DNA of 64,000 nt from Aselliscus stoliczkanus (GCA_033961575.1 CM066728.1:177621678-177685677), one strand, 5' to 3'. Counted from the stretch's first letter, positions 13,330 to 26,110 are shown. The notes: generated by a model from the letters alone, not told the origin. Numbers and translations: made by a program.

Positions 13330-13860
13330 TATCCCAAATATCAGTGAAATCATATGGTTCTTGACTTTTTCTGTCTGACCTATTTTGCTTATAAAACTGA
13401 AAGCAAGAAAGTAACAAGACAAACAAAAACTCATAGACACAGACAACAGTTTAGTGGTTACCAGAAGGTAAGAGGGGAGGAGGGTGGTAGATGAGAGTAA
13501 ATGGGATCAAATATATGGTGATGAGGGCTGGCCGAGTGGCTCAGTTAGTTAAGAGCTCGCTCAAGAGTGCGAGCTGAGCTCTGAGCAACAGCTGTTCGAG
13601 GCCAGCCCAAGCTGAGTTGCCGTTGAGCTGCCAACAGGTGGCAGGATGGCTCAGCTAAAAAAAAAAAAAAAAAAAAAAAAATATGGTGATGGAAGGAGAA
13701 CTGACCCTGGGTCATGCACACACAATGTGATATATATGCATTACAGAATTGTACACCTGGAACCCATGTAAATTTACTAACCGTTTTCAGCCCAATAAAC
13801 TTTAATAAAAATAAAAGAAATAAAGAAAAAAAAGAATTAAAAAAAATCTATGTTCTTTTC
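13330..13860 (+). mobile_element. Bat L1 3' end, sense, split by a SINE
   Basis: Sense-strand L1 3' region (AGTTTAGTGGTTACCAGA, GGAGAACTGACCCTGGG) ending CCCAATAAACTTTAATAAAA and an A-rich tail. It is interrupted at 13524-13680 by a second-family SINE and is homologous to the antisense copy at 18821-19098. Confidence 0.8.
13524..13680 (+). mobile_element. Second-family tRNA-derived SINE
   Basis: Starts GAGGGCTGGCCGAGTGGCTC with a head like the main family but a different body (GAGCTCGCTCAAGAGTGCGA, then GCCAACAGGTGGCAGGATGG), and ends in about 24 A. The target duplication ATATGGTGATG lies at 13513-13523 and 13681-13691. Related copies are at 29013 and 31359. Confidence 0.9.
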
Positions 13861-14432
13861 CATAAAATTAGTTTTACAGAAAATTGAGTTAATTTAAATA
13901 GTATTCTTAAAATGATGCAGCTAACAAAAAAACACTTGAAGAATGGAATTCTGATTTTCCTAACTGCCATGTGCCTACTCATCTCACCTCACTATACTAT
14001 TAAAGAGTACCTGTTGCCCCACTAAATAAGTATATAAGTTCCTTCATACAGAAATATCAAGAACAATTTAAAAAGCAAATTTGAAATTCTCAAGGGTAAA
14101 AACACTCAAGAAGTTACTTATTTTACTTTTGTGTAATCCAGTTCATAAATAATATAAATACATCCTCTGAACTGAAAATTTGGCCTTTATAAGTTTGTTT
14201 TGTGGTCATATATAAAATGAAGATTTATCTCATGTGCTCTATTTAAATCATTTTTAAGTAAGTGACTATAATTGTTTAACCTAGTGATGGTTGGACTGTC
14301 TATTCCCTGATCTCTTCAAGAGTACCAAACCCAGCTCTCTCATTTCAGTTCTTCATGGTACAGCCCAAAAGACGAAACTACACTATTCCTAATATAGGTC
14401 CAAAGGGATTTCTTCCTCTTATGTAATCCCTT

Positions 14433-14669
14433 TGTTGTCGGAGAGTGGGCCTTTCTCGGCGCAAAGTCCAGATCCTTGGCAACTCAAGCAAAGAATTGAA
14501 CGACATACCAGAGTAAAGCAGTAGAATAAGTAGTTTATTAGAAGAGATAGTACATTTAGAAGTAAAAGTAGACCTGAGCACTAGAGGATGGCTCAAGGGC
14601 CCATTACTAGAAGTGACATTCCAGAGAATGTGGAGTGGGCCATGCGTAAAGGCAAGGCTCAGAGGGAAG

Positions 14670-14707
<38 letters not shown>

Positions 14708-15628
14708 GCAGCACGGGCTTCCCGGGACTTGGGGTTTTTATTCTTTTTCTCTAGAATGGGCTGTTCTTTCTGGGAGTAGGACCACTTGATTGGCACCTGT
14801 GATTGACAAGAGGTACTGCGCAGGTGCCAGTGACTGGTCTGATTTAGTTGGATATTTTGTGTCCATTTGCTCTTCCTGCAGGGTTAGGTAATTAAAATAC
14901 AATGGGGAGTTTTGGGTGGAGAGGGGAAGTGCCTCAGGGGGTTGTACTCTGTGGGAGGTGTAGGAATGCAGACACCCAATGCCTGCCTCTAACTGCCTGC
15001 CTAGTTTCTCCTTGAGAGAGGTGATCCCCATAAAATCTCTATGGGAAGCTGAGGGACAGGAGGTCTCTTCTGTATCTGCTTCCTGGGGGCAGGGGCATAG
15101 AGCTGTCCCTGCCTATTGGGGGTTCACGTAACTCTCACCCTAGCTGATCTCAGATGAGAGGAAGGGGTCTCGAGTTCCACCTGGAAGACAGCGTTGGCTT
15201 CTTTGCTTGTTGGGGTATCCCCTGCATCCTCAAGGCTCCTGAATGAGGACAAAATTATAAATCTGTTAGTTTATGAAACTTGTGGCTATTCAGTCCATCA
15301 CTCAGGTGGAGTCAGTTGTCTGGACACAGGATGGGTTTGACATTTAGCTTCCTTGCCTGGGGGATGTTAGGAAGTCTCAGGCTTTCAAATAGTTATGGAA
15401 GCAGGGGTAGGAGACTTCCATTGTTTCAGATTCAGGAACTGATTTACAAAGCAATTAAGAAGTAAGGGGAATCTTCAGTCCAAGATTCACAAACTGGTTA
15501 GAAGAGCAATCAAAGCCCAAGAGCTAAGAAACTAAAGAACTAGGGAGGAGACTTAACATTTCTATAGGAAAGGAAACATTAAAGTTTTTCAGTGGTGGGG
15601 GTTGGTGCTGCTCACTTGGCCGGTAACA
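14433..15628 (-). mobile_element. Solo LTR, copy 1 of a pair (class I ERV-like)
   Basis: On the minus strand it begins TGTTACCGGCCAAGTGAGC and ends CTCTCCGACAACA, so it has TG...CA ends. AATAAA (minus strand, near 14533) precedes a U5-like end. It is over 90% identical by eye to 27428-28612 in the same orientation. This copy contains (GCA)10 where the other has three units. Its flanks (CCTT and CTTG) do not form a clean duplication. Open frames at 14588 (Ala-rich from the GCA run), 14738 and 15280 are accidental. Confidence 0.88.
14672..14702. repeat. (GCA)10 microsatellite inside LTR copy 1
   Basis: Ten GCA units followed by AAGCAGCAGC. LTR copy 2 has three units at the matching place, so the run expanded after the copies parted, or contracted in the other. 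Confidence 0.93.
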
Positions 15629-16092
15629 CTTGTGCTTTATTAACAAACTAATCATGAATATGTGGGCTGAAGAATTGGTCTTCCTAGTCACTTACACTAA
15701 TTGCATGTGTGCTTACAACTAACAAAATAATCATGCTTTATGTATGGACAAATCCTTGTGTGGAAAAAGAAAAAAAATAAACATCTGTAAGATTGGCTCA
15801 TAAATATTTGTATGTGTGCTAATTAATGACAGGGAAAAGAAACTAATTTGATAGCAAAAATGTGACATTACTTAAGCAGCTTTGAAGAAATGCAGTGAGT
15901 CCCATTCATCAAGCAAACCTATGCTGTGACTTTAGAAATTCTTCCTTTTCTTCTTAAATAAGTGTCATAAACTCATTCATATTTACGTACTATTTTCTTT
16001 CAAATTTCATATTTAGATGGGTAACCTTTTATTTGGAACATTACACTAATACTTCCTTCAAACTTGTGTACTTGCTTTTTTGTGTTCTACAG

Positions 16093-16214
16093 AGCCAAGA
16101 AAATGATGAGCTAAGAGATGCCCATGAAAAACGCAAGGAAAGGCTACAGATGTTACAGACCAACTACAGAGCAGTAAAAGAGCAATTAAAACAGTGGGAA
16201 GAAGGCAGTGGCAT
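16093..16214 (+). CDS. CNTLN: CNTLN internal exon 3 of 7 in window
   Basis: A coding exon of 122 nt, 40 codons plus 2 bases (AT of a Met codon completed by the next exon). The acceptor is GTTCTACAG and the donor is GGCAT|GTGAGT, a strong consensus. The peptide starts SQENDELRDAHEKRKERLQM and ends EQLKQWEEGSGM. It is continuous, highly charged coiled coil with leucines at heptad spacing. It is separated from the previous exon by a 9.4 kb intron and from the next by 1.3 kb. No stop or frameshift is present. Confidence 0.92.
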
Positions 16215-17553
16215 GTGAGTTACATGGCTCATAAAGGCATTTCCCTAAATATTAAATGGAATGCAGTAGCATCATATAGGTGTTTTAATGGCTTTTGTTT
16301 GATTTTAGAGAAATTATTTGGTAGACAAATCATTATTGTGAATTATTAAATAAAGCATATAATTAATAAAAACAGAGAAATATACTAGCAATAACAATAG
16401 ATTTTCCTATTATATGCAGAAATCATTAGCATAGGTTATTATGAATTCTAATATACATATTTATATCAATAGAGTAGCTTAATAAAAGTATATAACTTAA
16501 AGCAAAAATAGTTCATATTCATCTGATTGAAAAACTAAATACGAGTGTTACAATGTTTATAACAAAACATATTTAAGTTTTAATTGAAAGACAAGAGAAA
16601 TACGAAATTCACATACATAGTTAAGTATGTTAAAACTTCAACCTAGTATGCAATTTGAAAATCTTTACTGTCAATCAGTTTGTTCTGCAGCTTATCTGAA
16701 CGAATTGGCAGTCTCAATTCAATTGCCGTTGAACAGGTGTTCAGATCTTGGTTAGTTGTAAGTGGTTCCCCTGTTTATAGTATCAACACAGGGCAAAGGA
16801 CTGAATGAGTATAGAAAATCTACTACCCTCTCATCTTTTGAGATGGATCCTTTAGGGCAATGTTGATGATACACATTGGTCTGCTCTATAGAGAAATACT
16901 GTTTCTAAATTAGCCAGTACAGCACTTTTACAAAGTAAAAATGAAGAGTGTTTTATGTACAGAAAATGAAAACATAAAGGGCATTTGGCACATTTTATAG
17001 ATAATTGTCACATCTACTTCTTTTCCTTTGAAGAATGGAAAATGTTCATATCTCTTGTCAGTAAAGCAGTGAGAAAACAGTCTGTCCTGGATTTATACAG
17101 TGCTCACCTAACTTTTCAGTAGTCACTAGAAGTGTGAAAACTACTTTCTATATTTATTCATGGAAAACAGCTTGTGTTAATATAGAGTAAATATACCACA
17201 TTCAGGTTGGCTGGTAGCAAATTCTAGATGAGTGGATTGCTTATAACCTCTTTTAGAAACTGTGACAATCCTGCAACATATGATTTATTACTAGTACAAT
17301 GAAAGAGAAAAATCGGATATCATGTATCTGTTTAAAAGCTTGCTTTCTGTAGTAGCAGTTTAGCTTTTTAGGAACGTGTAATACAGGGTTTTAATTTCTA
17401 TGGAGTTAGATTTCAGGAAATTCATTCTGTAAGTAGTAAGCTTGAATTAGAAATTTGGGCAATAGATATTTTAAAATTTTAGGGACTGTTTAAATGCATT
17501 TTTATTTCAATTTGAACGTATTAAGGAAGAAAGCAATTTCATTTTAAATATAG
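16215..17553 (+). other. CNTLN: CNTLN intron, 1.3 kb
   Basis: Complete intron, free of recognisable repeats and coding segments. It begins with a consensus GTGAGT and ends AAATATAG. Confidence 0.7.
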
Positions 17554-17673
17554 GACCGAAATCAGGAAGATAAAGAGAGCAGACCCCCAACAACTTCGAC
17601 AAGAAGATTCAGATGCTGTGTGGAATGAACTGGCGTATTTCAAAAGGGAGAACCAGGAGCTGATGATTCAAAA
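17554..17673 (+). CDS. CNTLN: CNTLN internal exon 4 of 7 in window
   Basis: A coding exon of 120 nt. The first base (G) completes the Met codon begun in the previous exon; 39 codons follow, and it ends with AA of a Lys codon. The acceptor is AAATATAG and the donor is AAAA|GTGAGT. The peptide TEIRKIKRADPQQLRQEDSD continues to VWNELAYFKRENQELMIQK. A short basic/Pro hinge (KRADPQQ) interrupts the coiled coil, which then resumes. Because it enters and leaves in different phases from its neighbours, losing this exon alone would keep the frame (120 is divisible by 3), whereas losing it together with the previous exon (242 nt) would not. Confidence 0.92.
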
Positions 17674-17899
17674 GTGAGTTTCTTTTTTAACAATATGTAC
17701 TTAGATAAACATTTGGGAGAAAGTTTTTTGTGGCTTAAAGGCCATGAGAGAAATACCGTATAAATTTGGAAATGAAATAATCTGGGTCTTTCTGCCAATA
17801 AAATTAAAGAAAAAATGACTAGTTTTTTAAATATATATATTTATAATGCAATAACAAGTTGCACATTTGCTAGCTTTAGCTGAAACTGTATAATATGAT

Positions 17900-18340
17900 C
17901 TAGGGATTGTGTTAATTAATGTGGCTCTCATCTGTTGGAGGTGTCGCTCTTCATTAGCCTGTATTTTAGACACTGCCGTGCTTCATTTTTGGAATGAGGT
18001 GGAGAGGGGATAACCTAGCCAGCCATCCTTGTTTGATCTCCTGGATACATACGCAATGCAGAATGCCTGAGCTCTCTTGGTTCCCTGCCCTGTCCTGCTA
18101 ATCCCAGCTGAGCTCATTATGGTGTAGCCTTGCTGCTACTCTTGGAGCCAGAGCTGTCCAAGCTAATTACTGGCAGCAGCAGAACTGCCTGTTAAGGTCT
18201 GGTATGGATCTGCTAACATGGTCCTTGATAGTGACCTGCAGAAGACACGAGGGAATTGCTTTCTTTCCTGCTGTGCTCTGCCTGTCCTATGGGCTTAATG
18301 CTGATCCCTCCACATAGGTCTTTTAGCTGCCCTAAGTATA
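17900..18340. promoter_or_regulatory. Candidate conserved non-coding element
   Basis: About 440 bases of higher GC and higher complexity than the surrounding intron, with no repeat signature and no open frame. It has GTTAATTAATGTGGC, TAATCCCAGCTGAG and GCTAATTACTGGC (homeobox- and E-box-like words). It lies 230 bases after an exon. That it is conserved or regulatory is inference. Confidence 0.3.
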
Positions 18341-18820
18341 AAACTTGATGAAGGTAACTCCTAGTTTAGAAAACACACAGTTTTCCTCCTTGATCTTATA
18401 ATTCACAGGCTATTATATTCAGCTTGCTAAAGAAAGAGCACTTTTCTTTTTTTGAAACAAAAAGGAGATGGACCAACATAATTAGTCTCTTTTGCTATGT
18501 AACTATTTCATTTAGAGTTAATTTTTAACACACAGACTATGCAATTTTTTTTTGAAAGCCTGGATGTCTTTTAGATTATTAGAATTTAGCATTGTGTGCA
18601 TAATAGCATTAAATATCATTGAGTTTTCTCAGCTGTAAATCAAACCCTTATTTTATATACTATATGATAACACATATAACTTGAGGTTGCCACCTTTTAC
18701 ATATAATGATAAACTTTTGAGGAAATGATCAGAGCAGATTTAAATGTATACTTCTAATTACCTCTTAAAGTATAGTATATTAGTCGTAAATGTTTGATGC
18801 TTCTAATAGTCTCTTATCTT

Positions 18821-19098
18821 TTTTAATTAAAATTTATTGGGGTGACAGTGGTTAGTAAAGTTACATAGGTTTCAAGTGTACAACTCTGTAATATATCATC
18901 TATATTTCACATTGTGTGTTCACCACCCAGAGTCAGTTCTCCTTCCATCACCATATTTGACCCCCTTTATCCTCATCTATTACCCCTCTCCCCCCTCCCC
19001 CTCTGGTAACCACTAAACTATTGTCTGTGTCTATAAGTTTTTGTTTCTTTATTGTTTGTCTGGTTCCTTTGTTGCTTTAAGTCTAAAATGGAAAAAAA
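18821..19098 (-). mobile_element. 5'-truncated bat L1 insertion
   Basis: Antisense L1 3' end (TTTATTGGGGTGACAGTGG) flanked by the 16-bp duplication AATAGTCTCTTATCTT at 18805-18820 and 19099-19114. Confidence 0.9.
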
Positions 19099-19139
19099 AA
19101 TAGTCTCTTATCTTGAAAATTATTTTATAGATTTGTCCC

Positions 19140-19500
19140 AGAAATAGTCCCTGATAATTATAATAGCTTTATTGAGATATAATTCACAAGGCATATAGTT
19201 CACCATATAACGTGAACAATTCAATAGCTTTTAGTATATTTGAAGAGTTGTGTATCGTCTCAATTAATTTTAGAACTTTTTCATTAAACCTCCCACCAAA
19301 ACCCCAGCACCACTTAGCTGCACCTCCTTACACCCACTCTTCCCCAGCCCTACGTAACCACTAATCCATTTTCTGTGTCTGTAGATTTGCCTGTTCTGGA
19401 CATTTCGTATAAATGGACTTAGACATGTGTTCCTTTGTGACTAGCTTCTTTCATTTGACATGATGTTTTCATAAGGTTTATCCATGTTGTAGTATGTAGT
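19140..19500 (-). mobile_element. Ancient L1 3' end relic
   Basis: Antisense text such as TTTATTGAGATATAATTCAC and CTGTTCTGGACATTTCGTA is typical of old mammalian L1M 3' ends. Confidence 0.8.
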
Positions 19501-20249
19501 AATACTTTCTTTAATGTTCTTTTTGTCTACATAAATGAAAGTTAATTTTGGACAAAGAGAATTAGGTGAGAAGAACTAATCTAACTAGTTGCAAGATCTA
19601 ATCTACGCAAGAAAATTTCAAGCAGAGATTAACTACAAGTGGGGATTATTTGGAGTTTATTGTATGCATTTATTAAATGGAACTAAAAAAAAAGTGATAA
19701 GGCCTTTTTAAGAAACTTAGGGGAAATGTTAAAATCTTGGTGTGTTTACATTACAAACAGCTCTTTGAATTAAACACTAAGAGTCATTACTAAGTGTGGA
19801 ATTCTGCTTCCTGCCCCCCCCCAAAAAAAAATCTGTTTAAATTCATTAATGTGATAGCCATTTGTAAAGATATGTCATAATTTACATAAAGGTATTGAAG
19901 TTTGGATTGATAACCTTTAAGAATGCTAAATAATTGTTATAAACTTTAAATCATATTATAATATTTTGGGGTGGACGGTTGCGTTACTTGTGAAACATTT
20001 ACCAGTTAACAAATGTGTTGGAGGTATGGCTGCATGACGGGCACTTTGGTAGGTGCGTGAAATGAGAACATAAGATACACTTTGTGCTGTCAGGAAATTT
20101 CCTTGGAAACATGTTCAGTATTACATGTTCTAATGAAATATGATATTAAAAATGAAACTAAAAGTATGATGGTTAAACAATAAGACTTATAGAAATATTT
20201 TTTATTCACTGATATTAATAAGGACAAATGTTTTCAAATTTACGTATAG

Positions 20250-23200
20250 TACATTGACTTTTTTAGCATATAGTTTTATGAGTTATAGCCCATATAGTGT
20301 ACAATATGTATAATAGATTTAAGTAACTACCACCACTATCAGGATACAAGCCAGTTCCATCATCTCAAAAAATTTCCCTGTTCTGCCCTTTTGTACTCAA
20401 TTCTTCTACCATCTCTAACACCCACCAGCCACTGACTTGTTCTTCCTCTCTAAGCTTTGCCTTTCTTCAGGAAGTCACGTGCATAGGATCATACAAGCTT
20501 TAACTTTTTGAGACTGGCTTCTTTCACTCATCAAAACGCCCTTGAGACTCGTACATGTTGGTTCATCCAGTTTGTTTCTTTTTATTGCTAAACAGTATTC
20601 TGTTATACAGATATTCCAGTTTGTTTATTCATCCCCTGAAGAACATTTGGGTCTTTTCTTGCTTTTTTGCAATTATGAATAGAACTGCTTATGCGGGTTT
20701 TTGTGTGAGCATAACTTTTTGATTCTTTAAGGTAAATACTCAGGAGTTTCATTGCTGAGTCCTATGGTCAGTATATGTATATTATAGCTCTGTAAGAAAC
20801 TGCCAAACTGTTTTCCAGAATGGCTATACCATTTTCATTCCCACCAGACATGCATATGAGTTGAGTTGCTCTGCATCCATGTCAGCATTTAGTGTTATCA
20901 TTAATTTTTAGACCATTCTAATCGGTGTGTATTGGTATCTCATTGTGATTTTAATTTGCATTTCTGTAATGGTTAATCGTATTGATCATTTTTCACGTGC
21001 TTATTTGCTGTCTTTATATCTTCTCTGAGTGTGTGTTCAAATCTTTTGTCCATTAAAAAATTCATTATTAAACCAATTAAACAATAATTGTTCTTTATAT
21101 GGTCCATATACAAGTCCTTAATCAAGTATGTGATTTGCACATATTTTCTTCCACTCTATAGATTACATTTTCATTCTTTTAACAGTGTCTTTTGCATGAC
21201 AACGCTTTTAATTTTGATGTCTAACTTATGAATTTTTTTCTTTTATGGATCATGGCTTCGATGTCATATCTAATAACTATTTTCTTGCTCTAGCTCACAA
21301 GTATTTTATTCCATGTTTTCTTGTAAAAGTTTAATATTAACTCTATGATCCATTTTGAGCTAATATCTATATAAGTTGTGAGTTACAGATTGAAGGTTAT
21401 TTTATATTTTTTACAAATTTATATCCAATAGCATCAACATCGTTTTTGAAAAGACTATCCTTTCTTCAATAAATCGCCTTTGTAACAGTTAAATACCAAC
21501 TGACTATATTTCTGTGGATCCATTTCAAGACTCTATTTTATTCCATTAATCTGAATTCCTAAGCTTTTGTGAACATCACACTGTCTTGATTACTGTAGCT
21601 TTCTAAGAAGTCTTGACCCCAGTGTCAAACAGCTTTTTTCTCTTTCAAATTGTTATGGCTTTTCTAGTCCCTTTGCTTTTCCATATAAGTTTTAGCTACA
21701 AAAATAGGTTAAAAAAATAGCTACAGCTATCAAACTCACGTAGGAATCTTGATTGGAATTGTACTAAATCTTATAGGTTGGCTTCAAGAAAATTAGCTAT
21801 GTTGAGTCTAATATTCCTTGAATATGGCATGCCTCTTAATTTATTGAAATTTATCAGTGTTTTATAATTTTAGCATGTAGATGCTATGTGTCTAATACTT
21901 TTGTTAAATTGGTATCAAAGTAATTATTGGAGCTCTTATAAATGGTATTCTAATTTTAATTTTGGTTTCTAATTGTATATTGCTAGTACACAGAAATAAG
22001 TTACATTTTTTCATACTGATATTATATCTTACATTATTGATATTTTAGAGCTGTCTACCATGTTATTATTTATTTTATTTGTTCCTTCCTTTCTATGTGT
22101 TACTTAAACTTTTTTTTTTTTTAGAATTACCTTTTAATTTATCTATCGTATTTTGGAATGTATCTATTTGAATTAGTTTTTAGTGCTTGCTCTAAGTATT
22201 ATACATACACAACTTATTACAGTATACTGGTACCCATATTGTCCCACTTCAGAAGGAATGTAGAAACCTTACTTCTATATGTGTCTCTTTAAGCTCCTGT
22301 CTTTATTATATAATTGTCCTAAATATTTTCTCTAAATACATTGAAAAACTCATTAGATGTTGTTATAATTTTTGCTTCAATTGTCAAACATAATTTTAAA
22401 ATTTCAAAAGAGGGCTGGCCGAGTGGCACGGTGGTTGAGCGCTGGCTTGGGAAGCCAGCGGCCCTGGTTCGGGTCCCGCATATGAGGGCCAGTGACAATG
22501 CCCTCAAAAAAAAAAAAAAAAAGCTTCAAAGGATTTATAGCCTAAAGTTCACTAACAAATATAATGAAGATATTTATGTTTTTTCTACTGTTATTTCTTT
22601 ATTTTTGACCTCCCAAGTTTTCTTTTATTTTGTTTTTTTTCTATTTCAAGAGCTTTTCTTCAGACTTTCTTTTAGAGTAGGTTGGCTAACAACAGATTCT
22701 TTAAGTTTTCCTTTATCTAAAATGTCTTCATTTCACCTTCATTTCTGAAGGATATTTTAACTGGGTAGAGAATTCTAGGATAACAATTCTTGTTTATAGC
22801 ACTTTAAAAAAATGTCACTTCCTTCTGGCCTCCATGTTTTCTGATGGAAAATGTACTGTTATTTGAATCATTGTTCCTCCAAAGGTGATGCATCATATTC
22901 TCTAGCTACTTTCAATTTTTCCTTTTCTTTTTTTACTTTTCACAGGTTTGATTGTGACATGTCAGTGTGGATTTCTTTGGATGTATCCTGTTTAGAATAC
23001 TCTAAACAGTATTCTAAACTTCTTGAATCTCTAAGGTTTATACCTTTTGTCAAATTCGGGAAATTTGTGTCATTATTTCTTCAAATTTTCCCAGCTGCAT
23101 ATTAAATTTCTGTCTTTTGGGCCCCTCTTGTTATGAATGGTAGATCTTTTTAGTATTGTCCTACAGGTCCCTGAGACTCTGTTCAGTTTATTTTTAAACA

Positions 23201-24060
23201 TATTTTACCTCTGTTATTCAAATTGGGTGATATTTATTATCTGTCTTCAGGTTCACTGATTCTTTCCTCTTTCATCTATCATCTCTGTTGTTGACCCCAT
23301 GCAGTGAGTTCTTTATTTTGCTTATTATAATTATCAATTCTAAGATTCCCATTTGATTCTTCTTTCTATCTTTTATTTATTTGCCAAGACTCTTTTCTTT
23401 ATTTCAAGATCCTTCATAATTGTTCATTAGAGCATTTTAATCAAGGCTATTTTAAAATCCTTGTCAAGTAATTCTGACATGTTTGTTATCTTGGTGGTGG
23501 CATTTCTTAATTATGACTGCTCTTTCAAGTTGAGATTTTCTTTGTTCTTGGTATGATGATTGATTTTCCATTGTCTCCTGGACATTTGGAGTATTATATT
23601 TTGAGACTCTTGATCTTACTTTAAATATTTTGTATTAACAGACCTCTGATGACATCATGCCTGAAGAAGAGGCTAACATCATTATTGGCAGGATGGGTGG
23701 GAGCTTTAGCTCCTAACTTCACCCCTGCTGACACTGCATTGAAGGTGTTGTGAAGGAGTGCCTCATTACCACTTGATGGGGGTGGACCTCCAGGCTTCTC
23801 ATCTGGCCTTCATTGACAAAGAGAGCAAGGCTTTAAAATCCCCAGTGTTATATGGCTGGAGTAGATTGGTTAGCATGAACAAGATTTCTGTCCTGCTAGC
23901 CTGTTCCATTCCCAGTTCTTTGGCTAGAGAGAAAAGATATTCCTTGAGACTTTTTTTGTTTATTTGTGTCCTTTGGCATTTCTGGGTTGTGGGCTTCTCC
24001 AGTACCTAGTCTGAGATATTTAGGAGGAAAGAAGAAAGCCAGAGAACCTATTACTGTGAG
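20250..24060 (-). mobile_element. Ancient antisense L1/HAL1 tract
   Basis: A long decayed LINE on the minus strand. Its 3' region is at 20250-21350 (TTGAGACTGGCTTCTTTCAC, CATTCTAATCGGTGTGTATT). ORF1-type text follows at 22680-23180 (GGTTTGATTGTGACATGTCA), with 5' sequence to about 24060. The order suits HAL1 or a deleted L1. A SINE has inserted at 22412. Short open frames within it are not genes. Confidence 0.75.
22412..22522 (+). mobile_element. tRNA-derived SINE, short form
   Basis: GGGCTGGCCGAGTGGCACGG head, TGCCCTC end and about 17 A. It sits inside the ancient LINE and is flanked by TTCAAAAG and TTCAAAGG. Confidence 0.9.
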
Positions 24061-24398
24061 TTGTTACTCTAGTGTTGTTCCTCTACTCTAAAAGTCCTAA
24101 TCCTATCCTCCTTCTTCTCCCTGCCTTTCAGAGTCTTATGTTTGTCTTAAGTATTATATTCAGGGTTTTTATATTTAATTAGTGGGAGGAATAGGGATCA
24201 ATACATCTATTCCTTGTTGAGAGAGAATCAGAAGTTTCAGCTTATTCTTCTGTGGACCAGGAAGTCTTATTTGTATGTCACACATTAGGATCTAGTGTAA
24301 TACTCTGTCCTGACTATTTAAGGAGTAAGATTTACCTCTATTTATGCAATAATAACTATCTTTTAAGTCTAAAGCTAGAATACATAAAAGAAGGTATA

Positions 24399-24473
24399 TT
24401 GTGCTGTCAGAAAAGTAATGACGCATTTTTGCAACAAAGATATAGAATAAGTACGTCATAACTTTTCCGACAA
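24399..24473. mobile_element. Short mariner-like MITE (about 75 bp)
   Basis: The left end TTGTGCTGTCAGAAAAGTAATGACG and the right end CGTCATAACTTTTCCGACAA are imperfect inverted repeats around a 30-bp core. The GAAAAGTAATGACG word resembles mariner-type termini. The family is not certain. Confidence 0.55.
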
Positions 24474-24770
24474 TCCAATACTACTAAAACTACTTTTAAA
24501 GTAAATTTGAGTAGTACTTCCAAATCCAATTTTAAAAGTTGAGTTAACTTTTCAAGATCCAAATAAAATATTATGTGGCAACTCTTAAGTCAGTTTACAA
24601 AATATGACTTAAAAAATGGTGCTACCACATTATAATGTTCCTACCATTGAGTATGGTCAGAAGTATTTATTACTACTATAGTTTGAGGACTTGAAAAATT
24701 TTCATGGGATGTAGTTCCTATAATAAGTCACTTACATTTATAAAATACATCTACTTATTATATCATAATG

Positions 24771-24772
<2 letters not shown>

Positions 24773-24815
<43 letters not shown>

Positions 24816-24914
24816 TTTTTGAGGGCAGTGTCACTGGCCCTCATATGTGGGACCTGAAGTGGGGCCGCTGGCATCCTAAGCCAGCGCTTAACCCCCGCGT
24901 CACTCGGCCGACCG
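24773..24914 (-). mobile_element. tRNA-derived SINE with (AT)n in its tail
   Basis: Minus-strand head-only SINE. Its tail reads (A)n then (TA)n at about 24773-24797, all inside the target duplication TCATAATGAT (24763-24772 and 24915-24924), so the microsatellite grew from the tail. Confidence 0.9.
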
Positions 24915-25889
24915 TCATAATGATGTTTTTTAAAAGGCCAAGAACTTAATCTATGAACTGATAAATTGGCTGGTTTGGGCAATATTCATCTAACAAATAT
25001 TCATATATTTATTCATGTACTTATTTAATATTTAAACAATATAATTCAGAACCAGCCATTAAGCCAGGGGTTGAATATACTGAAGAGCAATAATTTCAGA
25101 CAATAATGAGGATCATTTTAAGGATACCTACCATATGCTGGTGAGGTAAAACCACTCTTTGGGATGCTAGACAGAAAGAGGCAAGGAAAGCTGTCAGCAA
25201 TGCCAGTGGGCCCACTCAGCTGTCTCACAGAGTTGAGCATACTGCCTTACAGACACTAAATTAGATTTATGAACTAACAGTCATGTGAACACTCTCCTAA
25301 ATAAAAATATTGGTATAAAATATTTGTGTACATTCTTCCTGAATAGTGATATAAAAGTATAAAAAGGAGATTAGGTGCCACAGGATATTAAACATTTCTT
25401 ATAGAGTAAATCTATCATGTCTTTGCTAGGAACTCCAGATGTCAGGGGAAGGTGTGTTGACATTCATTACATGTTTTTTGTATCCTTGGCTGAATAAATC
25501 AGGAACTTGAAATGGCTGCGTTATTTTGGTCTTTGGTAACCCATATAAAATTCTGCAGCTGGGCACTCTGCTAGGCACACAGAAACAAAGAGAAAAAATA
25601 TGCCACACTTCTTTATCAGAACTTCACAGCATAGCAGGGAAAATAACCAAAAGTGTAATAAGACCAATAATAAGGGAAGAGTAAGTGGCATAAAGAAGGG
25701 AAAATGACATTGTGATTTGCCCATTTGCTTAAACCAGAAACCCAAGGGGTTATAATAGATTTTTTTCCTCTCTCTCACCTCCTTATAATAGACCATACAA
25801 TTAAGTCTTAATGATTCCACATCACAAATATCTCTAGAATATGTCCATTTCTTTGCATTCTTACTACCAGTCCCCTTATCCAAATCACC

Positions 25890-26110
25890 AACATATCTTC
25901 TATCTTCAAATAGAATAAACTTGTAAACACCTCTCCAAATCCACTATTATCCTCTTGAATCCATTTTCCCCAGTGCTGCACAGCAAGCTTTTAAAATACA
26001 AATCTGAGCATTTCTCTCCCCTGCTGAAAACCTGTAGTATCATTCCATTGCTCTTAAAATAAAATCTAAGTCCTTTATATAACACTTGAACATCTCACCC
26101 CTCTTCTTAT
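25890..26110. mobile_element. Probable L2 LINE remnant
   Basis: Text such as CCCCTGCTGAAAACCTGTAG and AATAAAATCTAAGTCCTTTA is typical of the ancient L2 repeat. It is strongly diverged. Confidence 0.5.

Larger units (their letters stand above)
6723..16092 (+). other. CNTLN: CNTLN intron, 9.4 kb
   Basis: Complete intron. It carries microsatellites, a long-form SINE, head-only SINEs, L1 3' ends, a second-family SINE and an LTR, each listed separately. The stretches 9110-9690, 9760-10510, 11624-13330 and 13870-14430 hold no feature I can name. Confidence 0.7.

Noticed and set aside
14588..14779. Alanine-rich small protein
   Set aside because: The alanines come from a GCA microsatellite inside an LTR on the opposite strand; no coding support.
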